Below, in pieces: positions 1-12,100 of a DNA stretch of 64,000 bases. Under the pieces are notes generated by a model. That model searched no databases, was not told the DNA's origin, and saw nothing but the letters and a program-made list of their open reading frames with translations. Position 1 is the stretch's first letter. Each line of letters opens with the position of its first letter. The stretch comes from Neoscytalidium dimidiatum (Eukaryota; Ascomycota; Dothideomycetes; Botryosphaeriales; Botryosphaeriaceae): assembly GCA_037367355.1 (NCBI GenBank), contig CM074705.1, forward strand, positions 1,116,001-1,180,000. The letters run 5' to 3'. The translations under genes were made by a program, and so were the position numbers.

Positions 1-3000
1 GGGATGACCTAACAATAAACGGTCGCCAAACCCACGAATAGTAGTGTATGTTGTAGTAGCCAAAAAGTAAATCTGTTAACTCCGCAACCTTCTTCCGTGC
101 GCACCTGTGGCAGTGCTCTGCAACCGGGATCACGAGAGCTGACGACCTGTCATCCCTCAAGAACCACTCTGCTAAGCACATCAGTGGTCTTCCAGATTGG
201 GACGACAGTGCCGAAGAGGATGCGAATAAGCAACGACGGGATGCCTGCAGCACCGGCAATTCGAAGCGCCAACGTCGGCGAAGAAGCAAGCATACGAACC
301 TGGCCGATAAGCCACGCAGCCGGCCAACTCCACAATGATGCAGCTACCTCCACAATCGTTGATGGGAAAGCAGAGCAATCCACGCGATTATCCACCGGCG
401 TGGTGCTCTCCCCACCGGTCCGCGGTCGGCACGGCCGATCCGCGACCTACGCAGCAAAGGCGCAGGTCGCGGCGGCCTCAATCTCGCAAAGAGCCCGCGC
501 TGGAGGGATTGCGTGGGGCAGATAGAATCCAGAACGCGGCGAAATCCCACGATGGCTCGGCGAAGGTGGAGCGGCAGCCCTCGATCTGACCATGTCCCGG
601 AATCCTTCTGTCCCCCCGTCGTCCGAGGGTCTCCCTCGCTCAGCCCCTGGTTCGCCAGAAATCCCCGAAGTGAAGCTCCCATCCGTGCCCTGCGCGCACC
701 TCCTTTTGCTGCAAATTGGCGAGGCGCCCGGCAAATGTGAAATGACGCCCGATTGCATCACACGGCAAAGCCGCCCGCAATAACAGACTCACGATTCGCG
801 TAGGTCCCGTTCCAACCCTGTCCAGCGAAGTCCGTCCGCCCGCGCCGCCGCACGAGGCGGATGTAGGGGAGCGGCGGGCCAGTAGGTCAGGGGGGCTCCA
901 CAAGCCGTTGAGCCGCGGGACGCCATGATCTGCCCGCCCCAAACGGTGCCGCAGTGCCGCTGGTGTGTCCTTACTCCTCGGGTCTCGTTCTCGACGCGAC
1001 AACGATTCGCGTGCCCACCTTTCCGCATTGTCGCGCGTGTTTTTGCTTCTTCGCCGCTCGCGAGCGCGTCTTGTTTCACGTCGAGCCGCGAGGTCACTGG
1101 AGCCTTCGTGCGAGCGAGAAGCACGGTGCGCGCACGTTTCACATCTGCTTACGAACGGCTGTGCATCTGGACGAGACGGGCCACCACAGCCTCCCGGCCA
1201 CGCCGGCTGCCGAGGAGTCGTGCTGTGGCGCATCGGATCGTATTCGACCAGCACTGACACGTCCTTGCCTTGCCGTGAGCTTCGCGCCCGGCTCCCACGG
1301 GCTCGTCGCTGTTGTTGGCGCCGGCGGTGAGCCTGCTCTCGCTCGTTAAATGATCCAAATGATCGACGAGCCATCTCACTTCCACACAGCAGGGAACATA
1401 CTGCGCGTGGGCCTGCTGTTGACGGTCTGGCCTCGAGAGGTCGACACCACCTTGCTGCGGATCTCTCTTGCTTGACACATGTGCATTTGCCGCAAAAATT
1501 ATCTCCTTCCCGGTGTCGGAGAGGGAGGGAGGGAGGGAGGCTGCCAAAAATAATTGCGCACAATAGCCGACGGGCGGCGATCCGAGATCTGCACACGGGT
1601 GCTGGCGAGCGTGTTATACTAGATATATCATTATAATAAGGTTTCCCTCGGGGCGATGCCAGCGACGTGGATTCGGCTTCTGGACTCGCAGCTGGCCCTC
1701 CCCCTTCCAATCATAACAACCATAATATCGGGCAGCGGACGCTTGCCTTCTGTAAGGCTTTCCGGAACTCCGCGGTACCAGCGAGCAGGGCAGACGCGAG
1801 AGAGACCGGGCAGGGGTGAGGCCGCTTGCTGTCCCGTTTGCACGCTCGGCGAGCTTTCCGAGACGAACTGGACAAGTGTGCGCAATAGCTAAGGGTTGAT
1901 ATAATACCGCAAGCCGGAATACTGGTGTACTATAGGCACAGAGTTTCAGCTGCCATCCTCGCTCGCTCGCTTCCAGTCGCCTATCTTCTTTCCTTTCGCT
2001 TGATGTCGTAAGCATATACGCGACGCAGCGCAACGCGCACGCACAATCCCTCTGTCTATTATGCTTTTCTGCGAAGCTTGAAAGATGTCGCCCTTTCGAC
2101 GTGCGGTTCGTGCTCCTAGACTCGCCATTAGGCCATCTTAAGATTGGAAGGCAGGGATTCTCAAATTGGTGCCAACTCGGGAAGTCAGGTTGTGGATGAC
2201 TTTGTCCGCGCTAATGCAAGCAGCGTCAAGGAGGTTCATGCATTACACGACACAGAGGTCTTGCGAAAGGAAGGGCGAGAAGCGATCGGGGAACTGGTAA
2301 GGTCCGCTTTTAGTAGGGAAGAGCATGTTTCGGCAGGATCCGAGCTTACATGGGCTGTCGTTCCGGCTGGATCCGCACAAGAACAGTCCTTGAATAGCAG
2401 GGCTGAAGCGCGCGCAGATGGAGTTCAGGAGTTGTGTCCACTGCGGGGGTGCGTGACTCGCTATATTCAAGCGCTGAGCAGGCGATTTTTGGGAGCATGG
2501 GCCTTGGGCATTTCGAGAGCATAAGGCTGAGATGCTTAATCCCAGGCTCCCGTTCGGCTTGGTATGAAGATCCTCCTTCCTCCTTGGGATCAGCAAAGAC
2601 TTCGTCAATCTACATCAACACGCCAGCAAAGGATCACCAATATGGAGAGCGGTTAAACGAAAGGAACTTTACGTGTGCAATGATGGACAGAAGTTTGATT
2701 CATGTTCGACCCTTTGGTCCTTTTTTTTTTTCATTTGTTTCTTCGCACCTCGCACTTGCGGTGCTCTTCAAGGAAAATAAGCTTGTGAACTCCATCACAG
2801 CGGCCATGTGGGTTTCGCACAGCTATTTAGGATGAGATATTTGCTACGAGGCTGTGTACCATACATATATCTATCAAAATACAATCGCGTGTCATAACTC
2901 CAACTTTCCAAGACATGAACAGGGTATGATATCGAAAGAGATGATTCGAGGACAAGGAAACTGGCAAAATGAATGACTGCAGCGTATTACTTACGGACTT

Positions 3001-3011
3001 AGCAAACGCAC
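1..3011. other. gene-free left end
   Basis: I see no recognisable protein here. Open frames exist on both strands (for example 640-1710 on the minus strand) but they are Arg/Ser/Pro-rich, overlap each other and match no family I know, as expected from GC-rich DNA with few stops. The first 1.6 kb is GC-rich; a GGGA tandem tract lies at 1521-1540, and an AT-rich patch at about 1612-1640 resembles a TATA region. The last 150 bp may be 3' UTR of the flotillin gene that ends at 3012. Parts of unrecognised UTRs or a rapidly evolving gene cannot be excluded. Confidence 0.5.
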
Positions 3012-4706
3012 TTAGTTACCATTAGACATCTGCTTCTTCCTCATCAACGCGTCTTGCTGCTTCTGCTCTACCTGGCCCTGCTGCTGCTGGGCACCCATCG
3101 TCGCCAACCAACTCGGCGGCGCGATGCCAGTCTGGTCATTGATCGTGCTTAGAAGCGGCGGCAAGCTCTGGAAAAGATTTCTGATTGGGGCGGTTGGATC
3201 GGCGGCCTCGCCTTGAGCACCGGTATTCCAGACGTTGATCTTGGGCTGCAGACCGTTGATGGCACGGGCATTCTCGCGCGCGAGGTTCTCGTAGGTGCCA
3301 GCCTGGAGCATCATGTACTGCAGCAAACCCTGAGGTCCGCCGAGCACATTGGCCAACTCACCGTAGGCGGCGGCCATCTCCTTCAGACCCTCGGCCTCGC
3401 GTTTGCGTGCGATGAAGCCGGCTTCGGCCTCCTTCGTCTGCGCGTAGTACTCAGCATCGGCCTCGTTCTGGCGGCGCAAGTTCGCGGCCTCGGCCTCCTT
3501 GGTGATCTTGTAGAACTCGGCCTCCACGTCGGCACGTTGTTTGTACTGGTCACCGTCGGCCGCCTTCTCCTGGGCGTACAGATCCGCGTCGGCGCGCTCC
3601 TGGGCCGACTCGCGCTCGATCTTAGCCCTGGTGACAGTCGTAGCACGCAGGCGCTCCAGCTCCATCTCCGCGCGCTTGCGCTCAAGGTCCTTCTGCAGTT
3701 CGGTGTCGCGACTCTCGGCCGCACGCTTGGCGTTGATGCGCGCAAGGTTGAGGCTTTGTTCGATTTCGATCTCCTTAGCCGTGAGCTTCGCGTCCGCCGT
3801 CGCCTTCTCCCCTTTGCGCTCCGTCTCGAGGACCGCTGTGGCAGCGTGGATCTTGGCAATCTCCTGCTTCGTCTTGCCTTGCTTCTCCGCTTCACCGACC
3901 TCTCCGCGCATACGAGCATCGGCGACGTCAACCTTGGCTTGGTTGAGGGCCCCCTCATGGGCTTTGCGGCTGAGGTATGCGAAGTACTCGCTGCCGGGTG
4001 TATCCTGAAGTTCCTTGACGTTTGCGTTGTAGATTCTCAACCCAAACTGGTCGAGCTCACTTTGCACGTTCTCGATGACCTTTTGTTTGAACACCTTCCG
4101 GGCGGAAAATAGCTCCTCCATCGTCATGTTGGACACGATGGACCGCGTCTCGCCTTCAATAATGCCCTTGACAATGTCTTGTACGTGGCTTCGGCCAGCC
4201 TCGACGCTGCGCACACCGCCCTTGATGTTGGGTTTGCCATCGGATTCTCCACTCAGGAGGACGGCGTACTTGGTCATAGAGGCGATCGTGTCCTCCGGAC
4301 CGATGGTGAAAACGGCCGGCAGCGAGAATTTGAGTTTCTCAATGGTCATGGCAGTAAGGCTCATGGAGAAGTCGAACGGCGTTACTGATATGGTGATATA
4401 CTTCTGAAAGGGGAATACGAACGCCTTCTTGGCGATTTTGACCCCATCGATACCAACGCCGGTAATGACCTAGAAAGAAAAAGAATTATTAATTCGAAAA
4501 TTCAGGGTGATTACAAGACAAGTGACGCATGGCACTGTCTGGCGACAGGATCGAAGGCCCGGTCAATCGGGATGCTGTGGAATGGGATGGTGGGTGAAGT
4601 CTTCACGTACGAGGTATGAATTGGGTTCAGCCACATGGTACCTGGGCCATATATTAGAACAGAAAAAGGGATGCACTCCTGTGAGCCAGACAACTTACCA
4701 AGGCAT
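3012..4706 (-). CDS. floA: flotillin-like SPFH/Band 7 membrane scaffold protein (FloA type)
   Basis: Three coding exons on the minus strand: 4706-4699, 4641-4611 and 4469-3012, giving 498 residues. Introns are 57 and 141 bp with GTAAGT and GTACGT donors. The spliced start reads MPWYHVAEPNSYLVITGVG, the typical flotillin beginning, which fixes this start and the 8-nt first coding exon. The SPFH/prohibitin-like domain fills roughly the first 190 residues; residues about 188-395 are Ala/Glu/Lys/Arg-rich coiled coil with repeated EAEAxxxRxxEAxAEYY patterns; a Gln-rich tail follows. Flotillins sit on the cytosolic face of sterol-rich plasma-membrane domains and act in scaffolding, endocytosis and, in filamentous fungi, hyphal tip organisation. 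The length fits fungal family members. The upstream neighbour at 5634 is divergent. The family call is firm; the specific role is inference. Confidence 0.93.
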
Positions 4707-5633
4707 GTTGGCGGCGTTTCAATGAGTATGGGAGAAAAAGGGTACTGTAGATTTCCAGAGAGCCGTTTATCTGCGACTACTGGCTATTGGAGTAGCAAGA
4801 CAGGAGGCCAGAGCTAGACGGTCTTCAAATTAAAATGATGCACTATGTCGTACGAATAAGTGGATACTGGACACCTTTATATGTTTGTGTCCAGTTTCGA
4901 TTGGAAAGCATGATTTCGAGGGTCCGTAGCCGTGGAGCCTTGACAACACGAGCCATAGCTTCGGCCCCCGGACTTAGAAACCAACACCATTGGCCTGCTC
5001 ATGCTGCGGATCAACGTTCCTCGCACGAGGAGATCTTTGTTCCAGAATAATTCTATGGGGGCCAACCCCCGGTGAGAGCACTTCTCGTGGCGGGCTAACG
5101 TCATTTGGCAGAAGCCACGCTGCATCCGGCACTAGAGCACCACAGCCACTGGAAGGATTCAGGATCGCTGAAGCAAAAGCGTGGTCACCTGCTCTAAGCA
5201 AGGCAGACATGCGTAAGGTTGGACTTCTTTCTAAGTTCATAGTGTTCCTGAAAGGAATAGCGCAGGTTGGGATGCCGCATTGCCGTCCTTGGCTTCGGAT
5301 GTCAGCCTTGCAGGCAGTAATGGGAGAGCCTGACCGTGACCTCATACGATTAGGTTGATCCCAAGGTAGCCCATATTCCAACCCCAGGGTCCGACTTAGC
5401 CGATATTCTGGCTCTTCGGCATTTCCAACTGCACTGCGCTGCGCCCTGCTCTCGCTGTTGTCTGACTTCTTATTCGGCTTTGCGCAAGGCTCTGCCCACG
5501 GCTGTTCGCCTCACCGGCGTCGTTCTCATAGCCCGTGGCTGCAAGCCTCCGGACTTCGGCGTTGTGCCCTGTCGAATCATAACGCTGTGCCCACCACGTT
5601 GCGCGAATGCCTCCAAGGCCCACGGAATCGATC
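4707..5633. promoter_or_regulatory. divergent intergenic region, flotillin / conserved fungal protein
   Basis: This 927-bp gap separates two divergently transcribed genes and must hold both promoters. I find no convincing coding frame or specific regulatory motif. The ORFs present (about 120-135 codons) are mutually overlapping and unlike known proteins. Confidence 0.5.
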
Positions 5634-6395
5634 ATGTCGTACGAAAAAAGCGACTTCACGCTCCCCACTTACGAAGACTCCATTGGGAACACCCACGGTG
5701 GCCAGCAGTTAATCGATCGCTTGACGAATGTTCGCGCTAGACACATCCGCGAAGTTATCGATGGAGTTGTCTACCCAAGAATTGAAGAACAAGCCATCTA
5801 CGGCATTGCAAACACCACCATCGCCCTCATCCCCTCAGATGTTGTAGCTGATAAGCCGCTATCAGAAGTTGGTAAGTGGATCCGACAGATGTAGCAGTCT
5901 CAACTTTGCTTAACATACACAGATTTCGGAGACGGGAAGGGCGAGGAAAGCCTTGAGCTCGTGGGATTTCCATCTGATGACATAGTCCAGCAAGTGCGAC
6001 TCAATGGTCATCTGAATCGGACACAGTTTTGGCGACAGGCAGGTGTCTTGGAAGAATTCCAGAGAGTATTGCAAGGAAAACTGGCAGCTGCTCCATTCGC
6101 ACCGGTACCGCAACAGCTCACGTCGCAATCTCCTCCCTCGAGCTCAGAGCTCGAAGAGTCTGCGACCGCCCGGAGACGAGGGCTCTTGAGGAGAAGACAG
6201 GGCATTGCATCCACACCCTCGTCGACGCTTGGTCTCGAGCGAGCGACTACGGAGACAATGGCCGAGAAACCTGCCAGTGGGCTCCGGGCACGAGTAGTGT
6301 TGGAGGAGATTTGCTTCAGAACTGTGTCGGACTTTGGACTCTACGAGACTATCAGTCGACCGGCAGTCATGGTATACGTTGTTGCTAGGCTTTGA
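5634..6395 (+). CDS. conserved fungal protein of unknown function
   Basis: Two exons, 5634-5871 and 5923-6395, with a 51-bp GTAAGT...ACAG intron give 236 residues. The N-terminus MSYEKSDFTLPTYEDSIG resembles a fungal family I recognise only as hypothetical proteins that begin with a PPTYEDSI-like stretch. A central segment around the exon junction (ALIPSDVVADK, then ELVGFPSDDIVQQVRLNGH and TQFWRQAGVLEEFQ) is typical of that family. After about residue 150 the protein becomes Pro/Ser-rich and then strongly basic (ATARRRGLLRRRQG). No signal peptide, membrane segment or catalytic motif is visible. The (L/P)PTYE-like N-terminus could act as a WW- or ubiquitin-ligase-adaptor ligand, but that is speculation. 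It converges with PYM downstream. Confidence 0.75.
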
Positions 6396-6889
6396 GTTTG
6401 ACGAAACAAGTATTTGATCATTATGAAATCTCTGACGGGTTATGCAATCAATCAAAGGCATCCGTCTTAATCACGCTTGAAGATTGCAATAGTTCCCAGA
6501 AAAGAGCCTAGTGAGTTCCGGGCACATCTTGTCCTCTGATACAAGAGATTGTGCCGGATGGAATAACTGCTCTGCTGTTGCAAGCCTTGTGAGACCAAGA
6601 TTGAAGTAAGTGGATAACCACAGTGTTCACAGCGGATAAAGAACCGTAGGCATTCAGTCCTTAATACTCATTGGTGGTCATTGGGGTCCCAGTCCCTGTT
6701 CTGCCTGAGGGTTCTGGCTCTTTGGTTCTTCCTTTCTCGTTAAGACTCGTCTCTCTATCATTCATGGCCCTTCTTCAGAAAATGGTCCTCGGTACGTTCG
6801 CTGTTCAACACTCCTGTGGGGACTTATGTAAGAACGTTATGGGCCCTGGGTAACTGGTGCGATTGATGTACCGTGATATAGATTGGCCT
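6396..6889. other. convergent 3' intergenic region
   Basis: This 494-bp gap lies between two convergent genes and presumably holds both 3' UTRs and polyadenylation sites. I see no gene in it. Confidence 0.5.
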
Positions 6890-7513
6890 TCATGTCGCTT
6901 CAGCCTCTTGTTGCTTCTTCTTCTTCTCGCCGTTAGAGTCAAATCCGAGGCTGTCCAGTTGACGAACAAGCTCATTGATCCTGATGACCTTTTCAAACTG
7001 CTCGGGGAGCAAAGCATCACCCTTGTCCTTCTTATCTTTCAGATCACGGGCTTGACGAAGCTTTTTCGTGAGTTTCTTGGCCTCCTTCTCTTTTTCCGCG
7101 TCCGGATCCTTCTGCTCCACAGGTGCAACCACGGTCGTAGCTGACGAGGCTTGTTCATCCGGCTTGGCATCAACGTTATCCCCGCTGGCATTCTCTCCAG
7201 ATGCGGCAGCAGCGGCTGCCTTGGCTTTACGAGCCTCCCGTCTCTTCGCATTTTTGTTCGTGGAAGCACTCTGTCCCGTGGCCTTGTCATCAACCGGATC
7301 GGCCCCAGGCACACCGCTTTTGCCTCTCTCCCTCCAAGCTTGGGCAGTCCTACTCTTGTAGACGTCGACGTCCTCAGGAGGACGGTATCCAGGGCGGATG
7401 CGGATCTCCTTGCGGACTGAGCCATCGGCGCGAGTAGAGGCAGGAATGTGGCGCTCACCATTGGCGGAGGTGACGGCACCAGAACGAGAGACTTTGAGGG
7501 CGTCGGAAGACAT
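6890..7513 (-). CDS. PYM (partner of Y14 and Mago), exon-junction-complex disassembly factor
   Basis: A single exon encodes 207 residues from the ATG at 7513-7511. The frame is open further upstream, but the family start is this Met (MSSDALKVSRSG). Residues about 8-60 form the conserved WIBG/Mago-binding domain, with SGAVTSANGERHIPASTRADGS and VRKEIRIRPGYRPPEDV seen directly. The middle is Ala/Lys/Asp-rich and probably disordered. The C-terminus (KKLTKKLRQARDLKDKK, then LPEQFEKVIRINELVRQLDSLGF) matches the region PYM shares with eIF2A. In known systems PYM binds the Mago-Y14 heterodimer, contacts 40S subunits and strips exon junction complexes from translated mRNA in the cytoplasm. It is divergent from QCR9 across 386 bp. 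Confidence 0.92.
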   Translation of the reverse strand: MSSDALKVSRSGAVTSANGERHIPASTRADGSVRKEIRIRPGYRPPEDVDVYKSRTAQAWRERGKSGVPGADPVDDKATGQSASTNKNAKRREARKAKAAAAAASGENASGDNVDAKPDEQASSATTVVAPVEQKDPDAEKEKEAKKLTKKLRQARDLKDKKDKGDALLPEQFEKVIRINELVRQLDSLGFDSNGEKKKKQQEAEAT

Positions 7514-7899
7514 GTCGAAGATCAGGCTTTGCCGGATTGGGATAAAGTGAGACGACGAGAAAGTCTGGGGGAGCAGGCAACGCCAAGGGTTTGGAGGTAT
7601 CTTCCCAAGAGCCAGGCGTACGTGACAGTATGTTCTAGGGAACACTGTCGCCGGAAGCAGAGCGTTTGTCTTTCTTTGCCGGGTATGTGCTGCGTACGTG
7701 CAGGCGGACTGCAACGAAGTGAATTGCACATCGTGAGAGGTTGCGCGGGAACGCGCAGAGCCTCACTATGTAGTTCGCCGTCCGTGCGCGCTTCGAGCCG
7801 TTTCGCTTCTCCGGCGGCCTCGGGCGTCGACTTGCGATACCACCTCAGCGCAACCCCAACCCCTCATCACACGTTCGTCTCCACTCCCGCGCATCCACA
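7514..7899. promoter_or_regulatory. shared promoter region between PYM and QCR9
   Basis: This 386-bp gap separates two divergent start codons and probably contains a bidirectional promoter. It is C/T-rich near the QCR9 start, as is common just upstream of fungal translation starts. No specific factor site is claimed. Confidence 0.5.
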
Positions 7900-8323
7900 A
7901 TGGCCGGTGTAAGTCATCCCGTCCGTCCCAAAATGCTTGCTGTACGCCCGACTGACGCCTCAATGGCAGCTCGCTTCTTCTCTCTACCAGCAAGTCTTCT
8001 CGGATTCCCGGACGACCGCGACCCCAGCGCTAACGCCCGCCCTAGGACCCTCATCAAGAGGAACACCGTTTTCCTGACTACTGTCTTTGTGAGCGCCTTT
8101 GGCGTGCAGCTGTACGTTTACCGTGACAATGGAAGGGGGGGATCCCGGGCACCCGCTGATGGTTTGGACAGCGCATTCGACACTGCCTCGGACAAGGTGT
8201 GGGACAGCGTCAACAAGGGCGTGAGTATTAGCCTGTTCAGTCATGGCTGGAGGGATTTGCTGATAGCTCGAGCAGCGCCAGTGGAAGGACATCAAGCACC
8301 GCTATCTCGAGAACGACGAGTAA
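7900..8323 (+). CDS. qcr9: cytochrome b-c1 complex subunit 9 (Qcr9 / UQCR10 family)
   Basis: Five exons encode only 63 residues: 7900-7908, 7970-7989, 8046-8111, 8172-8220 and 8276-8323. The spliced protein begins MAGLASSLYQTLIKRNTVFL, contains one membrane helix (about TVFLTTVFVSAFGVQL, residues 17-32), continues AFDTASDKVWDSVNKG and ends RQWKDIKHRYLENDE. This matches the Qcr9 family in length and order. Qcr9 is a small inner-membrane subunit of respiratory complex III needed for stable assembly around the Rieske protein and cytochrome c1. Intron 2 (7990-8045) has a GC donor (CA|GCAAGT) with a CCCTAG acceptor, and no GT donor preserves the conserved SLYQTLIKRN junction. The other introns have GTAAGT, GTACGT and GTGAGT donors and are 55-61 bp. 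A five-exon gene for 63 residues is unusually fragmented. Confidence 0.92.
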
Positions 8324-9149
8324 GGGTGGCATGTGCGGAACATAGAGTAGGGCGAATTAGAAGAGCGTCGAGATATCCCCTTGGAATCACTGAAAGGTGC
8401 ACGCTTGTACATTGTGTATAACATGCCTAGATTGGCCATTGCTCATGGCCCGGAACACGTCCATTTTCTTGCCCATCTTTGGACTGTCTCCCAACAAGTG
8501 TCATACGCAGGAATGACGTAGCCCGCTTCGCCAGGACCATGAGATACGGTATGTGTCTTATATGTGAAGCGCAACTGTATGCCCGGGCTCGAACGCTTGT
8601 AAATTAGACTTCCACGAGGCAGGTTGGTGGATTCCTAAAAGCCGAGTAGGCGGCTTTCGAGGCGCGAATACCCGAGAGAGAAGAGAGCGTAAGCTCGCAG
8701 GGTCCAGAGAGCGTGACCTTTCAAATCGTAGGCGCGTAGCAGCGCGTGCCCTTGTGTAAGGCCGAAGTCCAGTTTGGATTACATGAGGCACAAAAGCTCC
8801 GACGCAAGTGGTCGGATCGCCTCCGCGAGCGACTGAGCGCAACTACCCTCGCCGACCCATGGCCGCGGCGCCTCGTTGACCTGCGTCGACCCTACTACCT
8901 ACTTTCTTCACTCCCGGCCCCACAGCCTTCCTGCCGCCTTATTCACGCTACTTTGTTGCGGCTGCGTCATGAACCACTCATACACTTGATTTTCCTCCCA
9001 AACAACCGTACCCTGGATTTCACATCCGCCGCCTTGCGAACGCCCGCCCGTTGACGATCACCTACCCCACATCCTTTATCGAAGCTCGCAGAAAGCTACG
9101 ACTACTACTCAAGCGATCGCTGCTCGAGCTACCCACCCGCCGGGGCAAA
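8324..9149. other. intergenic region QCR9-UBR1
   Basis: This 826-bp gap holds the QCR9 3' end and the UBR1 promoter and leader. The last 200 bp is C/T-rich, as in many fungal 5' leaders. The frame of UBR1 is open from about 9051 without an ATG before 9150. No separate gene was recognised. Confidence 0.5.
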
Positions 9150-12100
9150 ATGCTCGTTTCCTCCCTGGAAGAGCAGCTCTGCAAAAAGCTCCGCGATCTA
9201 CCCAAGGCCTTCGATAACCGCTACACCGATGCTGCTCGCCGCGCCGTGCTAGAGTCCCTCTTCCGTTCGCTCGCCGCCAACCGCGACGATTACCTCCACC
9301 TTTTCTTTCCACAAGGACCACCGAGTTCAGACAATGCATGGAGCCTGCGAGATGCCCAGGGCGCCGTTGAGGGTGCGGAGTACACCGAAGCCGCGAGGGG
9401 CCACCCGTGCGGGCACATCTTCAAGAGTGGCGAGGCAACCTACCGGTGCAAGACATGCACCGTGGATGACACATGCGTGCTGTGCGCAAAATGCTTTGAC
9501 GCATCAGACCATGAAGGCCATCTAGTCTACGTTAGTATCTCTCCCGGAAATTCTGGCTGCTGTGACTGCGGCGATCCTGAGGCATGGGTGCGGCCGGTGC
9601 ACTGTAACATCCACACTGCACTGGCTGGGAACGAATCGAGGGCAGCCGGCAAGGCCAAAGAGCCGCCGTCGCTGCCAGAGGACCTACTAGATGGTATGAG
9701 GACAACTATTGCGCGTGCTCTCGACTACCTCTGCGACGTCTTCTCTTGTTCCCCCGAACAACTACGGCTTCCCAAAACTGAGGAATCCATACGCGAGGAT
9801 GAACGCTTGTCGCGTCTTACCTCGAAATGGTATGGAGGAATGGAAGAGTCGGAAGCAGATCAAGAGTTTGCCTTGGTCCTCTGGAACGATGAAAAGCACA
9901 CTGTAATGGACGTCGAGAACCAGCTCGCCCGCGCATGCAAGCAGACTCAGAGATTTGGCCGAGACAAGGCTTATGAAGTAGACGACATTGGCCGCAGCGT
10001 CATCATTTACTCCACCGATGTTAGGGATCTTCTCCGGATGGCCAAGATCATCGAAGAGATCAAGCTGACTGTAACAATTCGCTCTGCACGCGACACATTC
10101 CGCGAACAGATGTGCGAGACCATTGTAGAGTGGATCTCTGATATCTCGGGCTGCACCGTAGGACCTGATCACTCTATTCTCCGGAACGTCATCTGTGAGG
10201 AGATGCTCAAGCCGTGGCGCATGGGCAGCGAAGCCCATCATGCCAAGATTGGACGTGATGGCATCGACGACCACGAAGCAGAAGATGCTGAGGAGGAACT
10301 CCGCATGATTTATGGCCGGATTCTTCCCCGTGGAAGACGCACTGCTGCCCGGGACCCAGACTCCGACGAAGAAGATGAGAACTGGGAAGACGACGATGAC
10401 GGCATGGATGAAGATGATGCAGAAATGGAAATTGATCAGATTCTAGGTGATGAAGGGGAGGGTGATGTGGAGATGGACGGCTCAGATGGTCTCGACAGCC
10501 TTGAGGCATCCGAGGCAACGTTTGCAGGATACCCGCCTCCTCCACCACCACCGCCGGCACCTCGCAGGCGAGACCAAGTACACACGCCGGCAGATTCAGA
10601 TGGAGAATCCTTGGCATTTGACCAAATGTTCTCGGAAGAGCCTACCATGGAGGTTCCTAAGACGCCGAAAATCAAGACCAGGACGTTGAGGCCTCCACGA
10701 CCAGCCAAGTACTGGCAGGAAAAGCCCGAAGGATACCACATGAGGAATAATCTACCAGTCCACGAGGATCTATGGCAACGAGTTAGATTGGACTTCATGA
10801 TCCTCTATGATCTCCGCATGTGGAAAAAGGTCCGCATAGACATCCGGGATGTATTTATAAGCACCGTTGTCACGATTCCCTACTTCAAAAGGATTCTTGG
10901 TCTCAGATTTGCGGCCCTTTACACAACTCTTGCTCAGCTCTACTTGATTGCCGACCGAGAGCCTGACCATTCCATTATCAATCTATCCTTGCAGATGCTG
11001 ACCACTCCCTCAATCACTGCTGAGGTGGTAGAGAGGGGTAATTTCTTGACGAACTTGATGGCCATCCTTTACACTTTCTTGACTACTCGTCAAGTCGGAT
11101 ATCCTTCAGATGTCAACCCCATGGCAACACTGGCTTTCGAAGCTGGTGCTGTCACCAACCGGCGTATGTACCACTTCTTTCTCGACATGAAGTACCTTCT
11201 CGGCTCTGAGCACGTGCAAGAGAAAATTTGCCAGGAGAACAGGTATCTCTTGCAGTTTCTTGACCTTGTCAAGTTGCACCAAGGTATATGTCCGAATATT
11301 CGTGCTGTTGGCGAACACATAGAATACGAAACGGACGCCTGGATCAGCGCTTCGCTCATCACAAGGGAGATTAACAAGCTATGTCGTCAATTCTCGGAGT
11401 CTTTTGTGTCAGAGAGAGATCCAGACTTGACAAACACGTGTCGTGCAATCCGTACCACCGCCAAGATCGTCATTATCCATTCAATGGGAGCCGAACGAAA
11501 ACGTTTCAGTCAAGCGGAGTTGAAAAAGGAGACGACCTTCAAGATCCTTGATGCTTTTGAATCGGATGCTGTCGGTCCCGTGTACAACTGGCCGAAGTAC
11601 AAGGTTGTCGACTTCGTGGTTGAGAAAGAGCCGATGAGTTTTCATCATGCACTACATTACACCCTATCCTGGTTGATCGACCGTGGAAAAGCCATGCCGC
11701 GCGAGCAGCTTTATGGGTTGCTTTTGTTCTCTTTGCAAGAGCTTCGCGACTATCCTTGCCCTCCAAGAACACAGATCCCGGAATGCCAGCCTGACGAGTA
11801 TCTTCTCGCGCTGTTCGATTTTCCATTGAGGGTATGCGCTTGGCTGGCCCAGATGAGAGCAGGCATGTGGGTCAGAAATGGCATTACGTTGCGTCACCAG
11901 ATGACCACTTACCGTGGAGTGACGCAAAGGGACAACTCACACCAACGTGATATTTTTCTTTTGCAAGTCGGTTTGGTCATCTGCCCGCTTCCGCAGTTCT
12001 TCGCCCAGATGATTGACAGGTTCGGCATGACGAACTGGGTGAAGGGCGACTACGCAGTGCGTCCAGGATACGAAGATCTGCAGACCATCGATGTCGCCGA

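Noticed and set aside
640..1710. 356-codon minus-strand ORF near the left edge
   Set aside because: It starts at no convincing ATG context, is Arg/Ser-rich, overlaps several other frames and shows no domain.
8571..8600. Box-B-like GTTCGAGCCCG on the minus strand
   Set aside because: No matching box A, anticodon arm or acceptor stem could be found around it.
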